Shown in pieces: positions 14,628 to 14,971 of a stretch of DNA of 14,971 bases. The notes beneath the pieces were generated by a model. It had not been told where the DNA came from. It was given only the letters and a program-made list of their open reading frames with translations, and did no database searches. This DNA is from Planctomycetota bacterium (GTDB lineage Bacteria > Planctomycetota > Planctomycetia > Isosphaerales > Isosphaeraceae), in NCBI GenBank assembly GCA_021777685.1, contig JAJYDH010000097.1, positions 1 to 14,971 of the forward strand. Direction: 5' to 3'. The number at the start of each line of letters is the position of its first letter. Within the stretch, counting starts at the first letter, position 1. Made by a program: the position numbers and the translations under genes.

Positions 14628-14971
14628 TCACAAGCTCGAATGCCCGATGACCGCCGGGGCGTCGACCATCTCGGGCTCTTCGGGAGCCTCCTCGGCGTGC
14701 TCGAAGAGCCCTCGGACCATCGCGATCCGGCCGGTCCGGGCCAGCTCGCGGATGCCGTAGGGCCGGACGGCCTCGATGAACGCCTCGATCTTCTTCTCCT
14801 GGCCGGAGATCTCGACCATCATCTGGTCGGAGCCGACGTCGACGATTCGCCCTCGGAAGATCTGCACGAGCCCCTGGAGTTCCAGCCGCTGCGCGGGGGG
14901 GGGCGTCGATCTTGATGAGCATCAGGTCGCGCTCGACGAAGTCGGCCCGCGAGATGTCGTCCACCTTGACG
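14628..14971 (-). CDS. ilvN: Acetolactate synthase small (regulatory) subunit, 5' part missing, 1-base frameshift
   Basis: The C-terminal domain (ALS_ss_C) of the regulatory subunit of acetohydroxyacid synthase, which gives valine feedback control to IlvB. Reading in from the right edge: V-K-V-D-D-I-S-R-A-D-F-V-E-R-D-L-M-L-I-K-I-D-A. After a one-base shift in a run of nine G (plus strand 14895-14903) it continues R-L-E-L-Q-G-L-V-Q-I-F-R-G-R-I-V-D-V, then V-E-I-S-G, R-P-Y-G-I-R-E-L-A-R-T-G and A-M-V-R-G to the stop at 14628. Both parts match the family consecutively, so they are one gene. Removing one base of the run restores the frame. As read, the shifted frame runs on antisense into the HEPN gene region. 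The start and the N-terminal ACT domain lie outside the window. Confidence 0.93.
14895..14903. repeat. Homopolymer run of nine G at the ilvN frameshift
   Basis: Nine consecutive G on the plus strand (nine C on the coding strand) lie exactly where the two reading frames of ilvN meet. Eight would give an unbroken gene reading D-A-P-P-A-Q-R-L-E-L. It could be a sequencing or assembly length error, a phase-variable tract, or a transcriptional slippage site. Confidence 0.95.

Overview
The window looks like chromosomal DNA from a high-GC planctomycete, most likely near the Isosphaeraceae. This is an inference from gene content: Tat-type Ser-Arg-Arg signals, a short protein with a Pro-Phe-Arg-Pro-Phe-Arg core, Uma2, PIG-L, NHL-propeller and DUF72 proteins, and strong G/C at third codon positions. 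Two islands of about 20% G+C (301-420 and 8581-8640, counted by hand) stand out. No tRNA, rRNA, CRISPR array, transposase or integrase was found.

Left part (1-4770). The 5' end of an archease gene runs off the left edge on the minus strand. It is separated from an aldo/keto reductase gene by a 374-base spacer with an AT-rich core. The reductase gene appears damaged twice. Its signal peptide is cut off by the only usable start codon, and a tandem 11-bp duplication near the 3' end throws the last ~40 codons out of frame. A hairpin separates it from a convergent gene for a secreted NHL-type beta-propeller protein. Next come a Tat-exported PIG-L (LmbE) family protein, whose HPxDxE motif lacks the first Asp, and a DUF72 (YecE-like) protein. 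The last two are probably co-transcribed.

Middle (4774-10310). A large soluble hybrid sensor kinase (three PAS, GAF, HisKA, HATPase, receiver) reads leftward. A small membrane-anchored protein of unknown function reads rightward from the divergent spacer. A 396-base gene-free stretch then holds an AT-rich patch, a strong hairpin whose T-run faces the minus strand, and two short palindromes. It precedes a translationally coupled pair: an XRE-type DNA-binding protein and a single-pass membrane coiled-coil protein. That pair is the best candidate here for an undescribed two-gene module.

Right part (10330-14971). Eight genes lie head to tail on the minus strand with gaps of 0-61 bases: ilvN, a HEPN-domain gene, its abutting partner, ilvC, a short hypothetical, a Uma2 endonuclease, a single-cluster ferredoxin, and a Rieske non-haem iron oxygenase. 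The branched-chain amino acid genes ilvN and ilvC are split by the HEPN pair, a toxin-antitoxin-like arrangement. ilvN carries a 1-base frameshift in a run of nine G (plus strand), either a sequencing or assembly slip or a real slippage site. The ferredoxin-Rieske pair looks like an electron-transfer protein with its terminal oxygenase, substrate unknown.
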